NCBI RefSeq assembly: GCF_029392895.1
Contig: NZ_CP114200.1
Coordinates: 5,524,501 to 5,588,500 of the forward strand
Direction: 5' to 3'
Length of the DNA: 64,000 bases
Origin: Streptomyces sp. 71268
GTDB taxonomy: Bacteria > Actinomycetota > Actinomycetes > Streptomycetales > Streptomycetaceae
The number at the start of each line of letters is the position of its first letter. The stretch's first letter is position 1. Both the position numbers and the translations under genes were made by a program. The notes under the pieces were generated by a model. The model was not told the origin of the DNA. It did no database searches and saw only the letters and a program-made list of their open reading frames with translations. Below are positions 46,386 through 55,386 of this stretch, piece after piece.

Positions 46386-48258
46386 ATGAGCGTGCCCGGC
46401 GACAGCGGCCCCACGCAGGGCTACTACCCTGACCCGTCCATCCCCGGCTACATCCGCTACTGGAACGGCGCCGCCTGGGTGCCCGGCACCAGCCGACCCG
46501 CCCCCGGCGAAGGGGAGGCCGTCCCCGCGCCGCCGCCCGGCGCCGACGGCCAGGGCCCGCAGCTCGCCCCGACCGAGCAGCCGCCGATCGACACCACCCA
46601 ACAGGCGGGCGCGGTCCCCGACCAGACGGGGCCGGTCTTCTTCGACGAGCAGCCCCCCGCCGCCGGCCCGGGCGGCGCGCTGCCCGAACTGCGCCCGCGC
46701 GGCGAGGTGGGCGTGCGCACACCGGGTGCCCCCCGACCCGCCGACGCCGCGCCCTGGCACGACCCGCAGCAGTCGCCGGACAGCGGCCCCGCGCCGGGCG
46801 GCGGCTGGTACGCCGACACCTCGCGCCAGGCGGGCTTCGGTGGCGAGGCGAACCAGCGCGTGTCCTGGGGCGCCGACGACGCGCCGGCCGGCCGCCCCGG
46901 TTCCGTACCGGCCTGGGGCGACGCCCAGGGCGACCCGCGCGTGGTCCCGCCGACCGGCATCGCGCCGGCCCCGGCGCCGGCACCCGCCGCACCCGGTCCC
47001 ACGGCGGCGGGCGAGCCCCCGCAGGCGCGGGGCCGCGAACTCGACGCCGGCGCCGCGCCCCGCGCGGCCCTCCCGGCGGGCGGCACCCCCGCCCTGCCCC
47101 GCCAGGGCGCCGCGCCCACCGAGCCGTCTCCCGCCGACGCCGCCCTCCGCCAGGGCGCCGGCCAGCCCGGAGCCGCCGGGGCGGACGGGGCCGCGCCGCG
47201 GGCCGGCGGCGACGGCACGCTCACCATCCGGGCGCCGCGCCGCGAACGCCAGGACGCCGAACCGGGCGGCGGCCAGGGCCAGTCGCGGGACGCGGCAGCG
47301 GCCGGCCCGCCCACCCCGGGCGGCCGGGACGGCACGCTGACCATCCGGGCGCTGGGCCGCGACGGCGACGCGCGGGGCCGCGCGGGGCAGGCCCAGACGA
47401 GCCCCGCCCTCACGCCAACGGCCACGGCCCAGCCGGCCCCCGCGCCGGCCCCCCGCGACACCTCCCGCGCGGGCCGTGCCGCACCACGGTGCCCCGGACG
47501 CCCACCCCCAGCCGGTGCCGGGCACCCAGATCCCGACTCAGGGCACCCCGCCTCGCACCCCGGCGGCCGGCCCCGCGCAACCGGCCCCCGCGCCCGCCCC
47601 CGCTCCTGGGGCGTCGGGCGTCGGCGCCGGCCAGGCCGACTGGGCGCAGCGCGTGCACGACCTCGCCCAGCCGGCGGGCCAGGGCGGCGCGCACGCCGGC
47701 TCGATCGACGACGTCATCCCGTGGAAGCCGCCGGTCAACAACCCGTTCCTGAGCGCGGCCCAGGCGCAGGGCCGGCCGGCCGGGCTCGGCCGGCGACTGG
47801 CCGCCCGGCTCGTCGACACGCTGGTGCTCGGCGGACTCGTCGGCGCCGTCGTGTTGCCGCTGTGGACGCGGGCCAAGGACCACATCGACGAGAAGGTGGA
47901 CGAGGCCAAGCAGAGCGGCGAGACCGTCACCGTCTACCTGCTCGACGGCACCACCGGCGGCTACCTGGCCCTGGCGCTCGCGGCGCTGCTGCTGCTCGGC
48001 GTGGTCTACGAGGCGCTGCCCACCGCCAAGTGGGGGCGCACGCTGGGCAAGAAGCTGTGCGGGGTGCGGGTGCTCGACATCGAGGACCACGACACCCCGA
48101 CCTTCGGCGCGGCACTGCGCCGGTGGTTGGTGTACGGGGTGCTCGGGCTGCTGGTCATCGGTCTGGTGAACGTGGTGTGGTGCCTGTTCGACCGGCCGTG
48201 GCGGCAGTGCTGGCACGACAAGGCGGCGCGCACGTTCGTGGCCTCGGGCCGGGAGTAG
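46386..48258 (+). CDS. DUF2510-RDD membrane protein, apparent +1 frameshift
   Basis: First of three RDD genes. ATG 46386 opens a DUF2510-type domain: GYYPDPSIPGYIRYWNGAAW near residue 12-31. A long Pro/Ala/Gly linker follows, with a twice-repeated GDGTLTIRAP/RDGTLTIRAL element. The RDD domain (three membrane helices: GRRLAARLVDTLVLGGLVGA, YLALALAALLLLGVVYEAL, WLVYGVLGLLVIGLVNVVWC; plus WGRTLGKKLCGVRV and DKAARTFV) is in the next frame, which reads without interruption to the stop at 48256-48258. The switch maps to the C6 run 47449-47454; removing one C joins the halves. Unshifted, the first frame runs on as Arg-rich nonsense to 48377. Confidence 0.82.
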
Positions 48259-48373
48259 CCCGTTCGGTGGCGGGTGGCGCGCGCGGCGGCCCGCCCGCTC
48301 GGACGGGCCAGCCACGTCGCCCGAACGGCGCTCGCCGGATGCGCCGGGCCCGCCGCCGGGTTCGACTCGGGCC

Positions 48374-49354
48374 ATGAGCACCGACCAGCCCCAGCCCGGC
48401 CCCGGCGAGCCGCCGCGAGACGACGATCCGCTGCGCAAGCCGCCGCAGCCGCCCTCGGGTCACCCCGGGTCGGGCGCGCCCGACCCGGCGGCCGGCTCGG
48501 GCGACCAGCCTGGCACGGGTGCCCCGGGTGCCCCGGGTGCCCCGGGTGCCCCGGGTGCCCCGGGCTCCCCGGGCGCGGGCCAGCCGGCCGCGGGGGCTCC
48601 GGGCGGCCCACCCGGCGCCGGCGGACCGGGCCCGGCCGGCGGACCGGGCCCGTTCGACGCGGCCCACCCCGGGCCCGCCGCGAGCCAGCCCGGCTGGCCC
48701 GGCGGAGGCGGCCAGGGCGGCCAGGCCGGGCAGGGCGGTCCGCCCGGCGGCGGCCCGTACAACGGTTCGCCGGGCGGCGGCTCCCCGTACGGCGGGCCCT
48801 ACGGCGGCCCGTACGGGGACCAGCCCGGCGGGTACGGCGGCGTGCCCCCGTACGGCGGTGATCCCTACGGTGGCGACCCCTACGGCGGGGCCGCCGATCC
48901 GTTGGCCGGCATGCCGCCGCTGGGCGGGCTCGGGCGACGGCTGGTCGCCAGGATCATCGACGGGCTCATCGTCGCCATCCCGGTCAGCGTGATCATGCTT
49001 CTGTCGCTCGGCGGCTACGACCCCACCGACCCCGACGACACGGGCAAGTCGTCGGCGACGCAGATCGTCTTCGCGCTCGTCTACTTCATCTACGAGGGAC
49101 TGATGCTCACCACGCGCGGCCAGACCGTCGGCAAGAAGCTGATGAAGCTGCGGGTGGCGATGCTCAACAATGGCGCGAATCCGACGGGGCAGCCCGGCTG
49201 GTTCCGGGCGGGAACCTACGCACTGCCACAGATCGTCCCGTGTTGCGGCTTCCTCTTCTGGCTCGTCAACATCCTGTGGTGCACCTGGGACCGGCCGTAC
49301 CGACAGTGCCTGCACGACAAGGTGGCCAAGACGGTCGTCGTCTCCACCGAGTAA
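48374..49354 (+). CDS. RDD-family membrane protein with collagen-like linker
   Basis: A 326-residue protein; the second of three RDD genes. The first 175 residues are cytoplasmic and low-complexity, with GAPGAPGAPGAPGAPGSPGA encoded by a 9-bp tandem repeat (GGTGCCCCG) at about 48528-48575, and Tyr/Gly runs (GGPYGGPYGDQPGGYGG). The RDD domain has GGLGRRLVARIIDGLIVAIP, the GQTVGKKLMKLRV loop, FLFWLVNILWCTWDRP and QCLHDKVAKTVVV. RDD proteins are small polytopic membrane proteins; some are ion exchangers, most have unknown function. Confidence 0.88.
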   Translation: MSTDQPQPGPGEPPRDDDPLRKPPQPPSGHPGSGAPDPAAGSGDQPGTGAPGAPGAPGAPGAPGSPGAGQPAAGAPGGPPGAGGPGPAGGPGPFDAAHPGPAASQPGWPGGGGQGGQAGQGGPPGGGPYNGSPGGGSPYGGPYGGPYGDQPGGYGGVPPYGGDPYGGDPYGGAADPLAGMPPLGGLGRRLVARIIDGLIVAIPVSVIMLLSLGGYDPTDPDDTGKSSATQIVFALVYFIYEGLMLTTRGQTVGKKLMKLRVAMLNNGANPTGQPGWFRAGTYALPQIVPCCGFLFWLVNILWCTWDRPYRQCLHDKVAKTVVVSTE

Positions 49355-49507
49355 GCCCGGGCCGCCCCCGCCCCGCCCGTCGCACCCGGCCCAACGGTCC
49401 CGATCGGGGCGGGCTCGTGCCGACACAGATTGCCGATGGGTAACGACCCGGGGGGTATTCCCAGGCCCGATCTGGGCGCGAGCGGCGCTCGCTGATGTAA
49501 TCGGGGC

Positions 49508-50047
49508 ATGAGCGCCAACCAGCCGCCGCCCCCGTACGGGCCGCCACACTCCCCGTACCCCATGACGCAGCCCCCCGGCATCCCCGCCGGAATGGCTCCG
49601 CTGGCCACCTCGGGCCAACGGTTCGTGGCCCGGCTGCTCGACACGTTGATCCTCGGCGTCATCTGGACGCTGGCGCTCGCCGCCACGGGTGCGCTGCAGT
49701 CCGCGATGGACGACCCGAACGACCCGGACATCGGCAAGACCGCGATCAGCGCCGTCCTCACGTTCATCGTGTACTTCGGCTACGAGGGCGCCATGCTCGC
49801 CCGCGACGGCCAGACCCTCGGCAAGAAGGCGGCCCGCATCCGGGTGGCCGTGCTGGCCGACGGCGACATCCCGCGCGGCAAGGGCTGGGCGCGGGCCGCC
49901 GTCTACGCCCTGCCCGGCATCGCCCAGCCCATCCTCCTGGGCACGCTGTTCTGGCTGCTCAACTCGTTGTGGCACCTGTGGGACAAGCCCTTCCAGCAGT
50001 GCCTGCACGACAAGGTGGCCAAGACCGTGGTCGTCGAGGCGCGCTGA
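49508..50047 (+). CDS. RDD-family membrane protein, short form
   Basis: A 179-residue third RDD paralogue with only a 35-residue Pro-rich N-terminus. Core: GQRFVARLLDTLILGVIWTL, FIVYFGYEGAMLARDGQTLG, KKAARIRVAVL, LFWLLNSLWHLWDKPFQQC and LHDKVAKTVVVE. The C-terminal 25 residues are nearly the same as in the second paralogue, showing tandem duplication. It may be the minimal form on which the other two were extended. Confidence 0.9.
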   Translation: MSANQPPPPYGPPHSPYPMTQPPGIPAGMAPLATSGQRFVARLLDTLILGVIWTLALAATGALQSAMDDPNDPDIGKTAISAVLTFIVYFGYEGAMLARDGQTLGKKAARIRVAVLADGDIPRGKGWARAAVYALPGIAQPILLGTLFWLLNSLWHLWDKPFQQCLHDKVAKTVVVEAR

Positions 50048-50071
50048 CCACACCGCGCTCCGTACGCGTCC

Positions 50072-50133
50072 CCCGGCCAGACACGGCGAAGCCGGCCCGT
50101 CCTCGCGGGCCGGCTTCGCCGTGTCTGGCCGGG
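50072..50133. terminator. 28-bp perfect hairpin between convergent genes
   Basis: Perfect 28-bp stem (50072-50099 with 50106-50133) and a 6-nt loop, 25 bases after the RDD stop and downstream of the leftward gene at 50192. The longest perfect inverted repeat I found in the window. Confidence 0.85.
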
Positions 50134-50191
50134 TGGCTCTGTGGCCGGGTGTGTCTGGCGCCTGGCCGGGCGTCTGGCCGTGTGGCGCGGG

Positions 50192-50467
50192 TCAGCTGTG
50201 CAGGCTGTGCTCGGTGGCGCGCGGCTCGGAGCGCTGGAGCGGGAGCCGGGTCACGGGCGAGGAGTCCGCGGCGCGGCCCGAGGACGCCGGGGTGGGCCGG
50301 GGTATGGGCACGGTCACGGCGACGAGCAGCCCGAGGGCGAGGCCGGCCACCGCGATGACCGCCACGCCCGCACCTGATCGCACCTCGGAGAGCAGCAGCA
50401 TGGCGAGGGTCGACAGGACGACGGTCGCCGAACCGTAGACGAGCTGGGCTGGGGTCGGACGCGGCAT
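50192..50467 (-). CDS. Small two-helix membrane protein
   Basis: A 91-residue protein with two membrane helices (QLVYGSATVVLSTLAMLLLS and VAVIAVAGLALGLLVAVTV) separated by a short polar turn, and a polar Pro/Ser/Arg C-tail of about 33 residues. ATG 50467 has AGGACGG upstream. Proteins of this size and layout are common, conserved and unnamed in Streptomyces. Function unknown. Confidence 0.75.
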   Translation of the reverse strand: MPRPTPAQLVYGSATVVLSTLAMLLLSEVRSGAGVAVIAVAGLALGLLVAVTVPIPRPTPASSGRAADSSPVTRLPLQRSEPRATEHSLHS

Positions 50468-50819
50468 GGCAATATCCGTCCTCAAGAAGACGATATGGGG
50501 GCGCTGTGGGGGCAAGCGTCACGCGGGGATGTCAACGGAAAAAACCCTACGGTGCTGAATGCCCCACACGGACTTCCAGTAAGCGTGACCTAACCCACGG
50601 TGCCGGTGCACAAGGGGCGCACGGAATCATCCGGCCAAACAACGTCCGTTCGCCGCGCGCCGGTTGACAGCCGGGGGAGGGGCGTGGGTGTCGGGGCGTT
50701 GAGGTTCGGCCAGGTAATCAGCCGATTCCACGCTGCCCTTACGTTGCCCCCACGCGGACTGCGCATTTCTGATCAGATATGGCAGTCACCGTGCCAAGCG
50801 TGAAGGAAGCTGACCCGTC
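50468..50819. other. Divergent intergenic region
   Basis: About 350 bases between the small membrane protein and the secreted protein at 50820. Lower in G+C than surroundings, so probably two promoters. GAAGGAAG at 50800-50807 is the ribosome site of the downstream gene. No gene or array seen. Confidence 0.4.
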
Positions 50820-51236
50820 GTGCGTCATGTACTGGGAACCGTCGCCGTGTTGGCCGCTGCCGCCGGAATCGTCCTGGCGGCCCGGCCGGGTGTGCCCGAG
50901 GGGCCGGAGTCGAGTCCCTCCTCGACAACGCCGCCGCTGTCGTACGCGCAGTGCGTCGAGATCGCGAGCGAGATCGAGTACGGGCGGGATCGGCACGTGC
51001 GCGAGGCGGCGACCGAGCAACCGTTGGCGACCGAACGAGGGTCGGTGATCGAACAGCGGATTGTGGTCGAGGCCCGGGACTACGCCATCCCGTCCGAATG
51101 TGCCGATGCCGTCGAGGAGTTGGCGCCCGCCCCGAGCGCCAAGCCCGGGGTCGAGGCGTACGCCTGCTTCACATCAGCGACGGCGGACCCGACGTGCCCG
51201 CCCGTGAGCACGCGACGGCCCACGCCCGACAACTGA
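50820..51236 (+). CDS. Small secreted protein of unknown family
   Basis: A 138-residue protein from GTG 50820 with a signal peptide or signal anchor (RHVLGTVAVLAAAAGIVLAA). The mature part has four Cys (in YAQCVEI, PSECADAV, AYACFTS and DPTCPP), so two disulfides are possible. A Pro/Ser/Thr stretch follows the signal sequence. No family recognised. It is transcribed toward the InhA protease gene but separated by 175 bases. Confidence 0.7.
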   Translation: MRHVLGTVAVLAAAAGIVLAARPGVPEGPESSPSSTTPPLSYAQCVEIASEIEYGRDRHVREAATEQPLATERGSVIEQRIVVEARDYAIPSECADAVEELAPAPSAKPGVEAYACFTSATADPTCPPVSTRRPTPDN

Positions 51237-51411
51237 GCCGACTGCGGCGACTTGGTGAGCGCCTCTGGATTACACCGCCCAGCCGTTCGCTATGCGGAGC
51301 GTGAAGGGCAAAAAACGTACTGGGCTGGCGTGTCCAAGTCAAGGTCTGTCTTTTCTGCATTAACTCCGGTCAAATAGCGACACTCATCTTGACTGGGGAG
51401 GCAGTACTCAG

Positions 51412-53835
51412 GTGAAAAGTCAACGGAGGGCGATGAGACCCATCGCCATCGCCACGGTGATCGGCGCTCTCGGAGCCGGCGCGCTCTCGGTGAGCGCGGC
51501 CCAGGCCGACGACCGTAGCAGCGCCCCGGCGGCCAAGGCCCCGGCGGCGACGGAGGCGGCGAGCCACGACCCCGCCGCACCGCGCAAGCACGTCGAGCAC
51601 GACCTGGAAGGCCCGTTCAGCGAGCAGCAGAAGGCGCAGCGCGAGGACGCGCTGCGTCAGGTCATCTCCGGCGAGGCCAAGGCCGAACGCCGTGGCGCGT
51701 CCCAGGTGGTCAAGCTCGACCGCGGCAAGTACGTCGAGTTGGGCCGGGAGAAGACCGACAAGATCTTCACGATCCTGGTCGAGTTCGGCGACAAGGTCGA
51801 CAACGAGACCACGTACGACCCCGACGGCCCGGACGGTCCGCAGCCCCCAGTCAAGAAGTACGGCGGCGACCCCGGCCCCGCGCACAACCAGATAGCCAAG
51901 CCGGACCGTGCCAAGGACAACAGCACGGCCTGGAAGGCGGACTACAACCGCAAGCACTTCGAGGACCTGTACTTCTCGAAGGCGAAGAACAAGGAATCGC
52001 TCAAGAAGTACTACGAGAAGCAGTCCTCGGGCCGCTACTCGGTCGAGGGCGAGGTCTCCGACTGGGTCAAGGTCGACTACAACGAGGCCCGCTACGGCTC
52101 CAACTACTGCGGCGACACCAACTGCTCCAACGCCTGGGACCTGATCCGCGACGGCGTGACCCGGTGGGCCGAGGACCAGAAGGCCGCCGGCCGCACCGAC
52201 GCGCAGATCAAGGCGGACCTGGCCAAGTACGACCAGTGGGACCGCTACGACTTCGACGGTGACGGCAACTTCAACGAGCCCGACGGCTACATCGACCACT
52301 TCCAGATCGTCCACGCGGGCGAGGACGAGTCGGCCGGCGGCGGCGTGCAGGGCGAGAACGCGCTGTGGGCGCACCGCTGGTACGCGTACGGCACCGACGC
52401 CGGCAAGACGGGCCCGGAGGGCAACAGGTCCGGTGGCGCCCAGATCGGCAGCACCGGCATCTGGGTCGGCGACTACACGATGCAGCCGGAGAACGGCGGA
52501 CTCGGCGTCTTCGCCCACGAGTACGGCCACGACCTCGGCCTGCCGGACGAGTACGACACCACGAACCGCGCCGAGTCCTCGGTCGCCTTCTGGTCGTTGA
52601 TGTCCACCGGCTCATGGCTCGGCGAGGGCAAGGACACCATCGGTGACCTGCCCGGCGACATGAACGCCTGGGACAAGCTCCAGCTCGGCTGGCTCAACTA
52701 CGACCAGGCCAAGGCCGCCACGCGCTCCACCCACAAGCTGGGCGTGGCCGAGTACAACACCAAGGACAAGCAGGCGCTCCTGGTCGAGCTGCCGTCCAAG
52801 TCCAGCACCACCAAGATCGTGCGGCCGGCCGCCGGCGGCAAGCAGTGGTGGAGCGGCATGGGCAACGACCTCAAGAACACCCTGGCCCGCCCGGTGGACC
52901 TGACCGGCAAGGCCAAGGCGTCCCTCGACCTCCAGGGCTGGTGGGACATCGAGGAGAACTACGACTACCTCTACGCGGAGGTCTCCACCGACGGCGGCGC
53001 CAACTGGACGCCCGTCGACGGCACGGCCGACGGCAAGCAGATCCCGCGCGACGGCGGCAACAAGCCGGCGCTGCACGGGGTTTCGGGCGCGTACAAGAAG
53101 CTCTCGTACCCGCTGGACGCCTACGCGGGTCAGAAGATCGACGTGCGCTTCCGCTACCAGACCGACGGTGGCGCCGCGCAGAACGGCTTCGCGGCCGACG
53201 AGATCAGCGTGACGGCCGACGGCAAGCCGCTCTTCCAGGACGGCGCCGAGGGTGACGACAACGGCTGGACCAGCAAGGGCTTCTCGCGCATCGGCGAGTC
53301 CTTCACCAAGGACTACCCGCAGTACTACATCGCGGAGAACCGGCAGTACGTCAGCTACGACAAGACCCTCAAGGTCGGCCCGTACAACTACGGTTGGACC
53401 TCCACCCGGCCGGACTGGGTCGAGCACTACCCGTACCAGAACGGCCTGTTGATCTGGCTGTGGGACACCGCCACGCCCGACAACAACGTGAGCGCGCACC
53501 CGGGCTCGGGTCAGATCCTGCCGGTCGACGCGCACGCCAAGCCCGAGAAGTGGTCGGACGGCACCCTGATGCGCAACCGCTTCCAGGCGTACGACTCCAC
53601 CTTCAGCCACTTCCGCACCGACGGCTACACCGTTCACAAGGACGGCAAGGCCACGCGGGTGCCGTCGAAGCGCGGCGTGTCCGTCTTCGACGACCGCAAG
53701 GGCACCTACTGGTACGACACCAACCCGACCGGTGGCGTTAAGGTTCCTGACACCAACACCCAGATCAGGATCCTGCACGAGGCGTGGGACGGGTCCACGA
53801 TGACCCTCCGCGTCGGCCCTTCCAGCCGGAAGTGA
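51412..53835 (+). CDS. Immune inhibitor A-type M6 metalloprotease, secreted
   Basis: An 807-residue secreted zinc protease of the M6 (InhA) family. Signal peptide MRPIAIATVIGALGAGALSV ending near AQA, a propeptide to about residue 110 (EHDLEGPFSEQQKAQREDAL), then the catalytic domain with KIFTILVEFGDKVDN and the zinc motif HEYGHDLGLPDEYD (His369, Glu370, His373). The C-terminal half has two beta-sandwich modules (DLQGWWDIEENYDYLYAEVS; FAADEISVTADGKPLFQDGA). GTG 51412 is taken as start; ATG 51433 would also leave a full signal peptide. It probably degrades extracellular protein and may be development-linked, as in other Streptomyces. Confidence 0.95.
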   Translation: MKSQRRAMRPIAIATVIGALGAGALSVSAAQADDRSSAPAAKAPAATEAASHDPAAPRKHVEHDLEGPFSEQQKAQREDALRQVISGEAKAERRGASQVVKLDRGKYVELGREKTDKIFTILVEFGDKVDNETTYDPDGPDGPQPPVKKYGGDPGPAHNQIAKPDRAKDNSTAWKADYNRKHFEDLYFSKAKNKESLKKYYEKQSSGRYSVEGEVSDWVKVDYNEARYGSNYCGDTNCSNAWDLIRDGVTRWAEDQKAAGRTDAQIKADLAKYDQWDRYDFDGDGNFNEPDGYIDHFQIVHAGEDESAGGGVQGENALWAHRWYAYGTDAGKTGPEGNRSGGAQIGSTGIWVGDYTMQPENGGLGVFAHEYGHDLGLPDEYDTTNRAESSVAFWSLMSTGSWLGEGKDTIGDLPGDMNAWDKLQLGWLNYDQAKAATRSTHKLGVAEYNTKDKQALLVELPSKSSTTKIVRPAAGGKQWWSGMGNDLKNTLARPVDLTGKAKASLDLQGWWDIEENYDYLYAEVSTDGGANWTPVDGTADGKQIPRDGGNKPALHGVSGAYKKLSYPLDAYAGQKIDVRFRYQTDGGAAQNGFAADEISVTADGKPLFQDGAEGDDNGWTSKGFSRIGESFTKDYPQYYIAENRQYVSYDKTLKVGPYNYGWTSTRPDWVEHYPYQNGLLIWLWDTATPDNNVSAHPGSGQILPVDAHAKPEKWSDGTLMRNRFQAYDSTFSHFRTDGYTVHKDGKATRVPSKRGVSVFDDRKGTYWYDTNPTGGVKVPDTNTQIRILHEAWDGSTMTLRVGPSSRK

Positions 53836-53857
53836 CATAGTCGCAGGTCACAGCGGT

Positions 53858-53890
53858 ATCGGCCGTCGCCCCTAGCGGGCGGCGGCCGAT
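53858..53890. terminator. Terminator after the M6 protease gene
   Basis: A 14-bp stem with one mismatch (53858-53871 with 53877-53890) and a 5-nt loop, 22 bases after the stop. Confidence 0.7.
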
Positions 53891-53952
53891 TCGCGTTTAG
53901 ATGCCCCTACGAGATTCTTGTTGACGCGACGTCTCAGGGGGCGATCGAGAGC

Positions 53953-54441
53953 ATGGCAGGCGGTGGATTCACCAAGCTTCCGGGCGGCGATGTGGTGGTG
54001 GCGGTTTCGCTGCCCAGCCCGTTCGGTCGGCCGACGGTTCGTGGCCCCGGCGGCACGCTGGGTCACGGGACTTACGCGGCGGGCGGTGGCGGTTCCGGAG
54101 TGGTCGGTGGGCCCACTGAGGCCGCTGCGACGGCTGAGACAGAAAGCGCGTTCATTCGCACCGGGGCGCTCAGCGGGGCCGCCGCCATGGGCCCGCGCAT
54201 CCGCATCCTGGTGCACGCCGCGAACCGGCAGCGCGCCCTGACCCGACTGCGCAACCTGGGGTTGCGCGCGGTCTACCTGCGGGGCAACGCGGAACCCCCG
54301 ACCCCGGACGAGATCACGGCCGTGCTGCACCACCCCGACGGGCTGGTCTGGCGGGCCGCCCCCGACGACGACACCGAGTCCTGGCACCCGATCCGGGCGC
54401 TGCTGCGCAGCACGCTGCGCTCACCCACCGCACCCGCCTGA
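53953..54441 (+). CDS. Conserved hypothetical protein
   Basis: A 162-residue protein with a Gly/Ala/Thr-rich N-terminal half and a compact C-terminal half: RIRILVHAANRQRALTRLRN, LRAVYLRGNAEPPTPDE, AVLHHPDGLVWRAAPDDD and ESWHPIRALLR. The latter looks like one small alpha/beta domain, and an internal ATG (MGPRIRILV, at 54187) could be the true start of a 84-residue protein. No function known. It is convergent with the nicotinamidase gene. Confidence 0.7.
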   Translation: MAGGGFTKLPGGDVVVAVSLPSPFGRPTVRGPGGTLGHGTYAAGGGGSGVVGGPTEAAATAETESAFIRTGALSGAAAMGPRIRILVHAANRQRALTRLRNLGLRAVYLRGNAEPPTPDEITAVLHHPDGLVWRAAPDDDTESWHPIRALLRSTLRSPTAPA

Positions 54442-54505
54442 CCCGCGGGGCGCCCGTGGGCGGGTGCCCGCGGCGGATGGTTGGGCTGACGCCGGGCCGG
54501 CCCGG

Positions 54506-55099
54506 TCAGGCCGAGCGGAGTACCGGCGTGCCGGTCAGCCGCACCGAGGCCGCGCGCATCTCCTTCAGCGCCCGCTCGGTGGTGTGCTCGGCCACGCCCG
54601 CCGTCAGGTCGAGCAGCACGTGCGTGTCGAAGCCGGCGCGGCGGGCGTCCAGGGCCGTGGCCCGTACGCAGTGGTCGGTGGCGATGCCGACCACGTCCAC
54701 CTCGCTCACCTCGCGCTCCCGCAGCCAGCGCTCCAGCGGCGTGCCGTTCTCGTCGGCGCCCTCGAAGCCGCTGTACGCCGCCGAGTGGGCGCCCTTGTCG
54801 AAGACCGTGTCCAGCGAGCCGGCGGCGACGGCCGGCGCGAAGTTGGGGTGGAAGCCGCTGCCCTCGGTGCCCGCCAGGCAGTGCACGGGCCAGGAGTGCT
54901 CGTAGTCGGGGTGGTCGGAGAAGTGGTCGCCCGGGTCTATGTGGTAGTCGCGGGTCGCCACGATGTGCCGGTAGCCGGGGGCGGCCTGACCGATCAGGTC
55001 CGTGATGGCGGCGGCGACGTCGGAACCGCCCTGGACGGCGAGGCTGCCGCCCTCGCAGAAGTCGTTCTGCACGTCGATGACGATCAGTGCCCGGTACAT
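54506..55099 (-). CDS. pncA: Nicotinamidase
   Basis: A 197-residue isochorismatase-fold amidohydrolase, converting nicotinamide to nicotinate in NAD salvage. Catalytic triad visible: Asp9 (IVIDVQNDF), Lys102 (FDKGAHS) and Cys144 (GIATDHCVRATALDA); the metal region DYHIDPGDHFSDHPDYEHSW and HCLAGTEGSGFH match PncA. ATG 55099 gives the standard start MYRALIVID. It sits directly downstream of the nicotinate phosphoribosyltransferase gene on the same strand, the next step of the pathway. Confidence 0.95.
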   Translation of the reverse strand: MYRALIVIDVQNDFCEGGSLAVQGGSDVAAAITDLIGQAAPGYRHIVATRDYHIDPGDHFSDHPDYEHSWPVHCLAGTEGSGFHPNFAPAVAAGSLDTVFDKGAHSAAYSGFEGADENGTPLERWLREREVSEVDVVGIATDHCVRATALDARRAGFDTHVLLDLTAGVAEHTTERALKEMRAASVRLTGTPVLRSA

Positions 55100-55332
55100 G
55101 GCGCGTGCCTTCCGGATGGGGACGAGGTAGGGATCGGTGTGCACCCCGATCCGGTGTCACCGAGGGTAGACACCGAACGGGTCGCACGGGAGTACGTGTG
55201 CCGCGGGCGGCGGGCGCGCCCCTGGTCTTCCCGGACGCACCGCCCGTCACACGTGTGGCCGCCGACCACCCCCGCAACGAGCGACGGCCCGCTGGCTGGC
55301 TGCTCGGCCGCCGCGCCGGCGGGCCGGCCAGC

Positions 55333-55371
55333 CAGCCGACGCCGGACCCGGTTCGGGCCCGGCGTCGGCTG
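55333..55371. terminator. Hairpin after the nicotinate phosphoribosyltransferase gene
   Basis: A 13-bp stem (55333-55345 with 55359-55371), with an additional 4-bp inner stem, 15 bases beyond the leftward gene's stop. It could separate or attenuate transcription into the nicotinamidase gene. Confidence 0.65.
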
Positions 55372-55386
55372 GTGGCCCGTGGCCGC

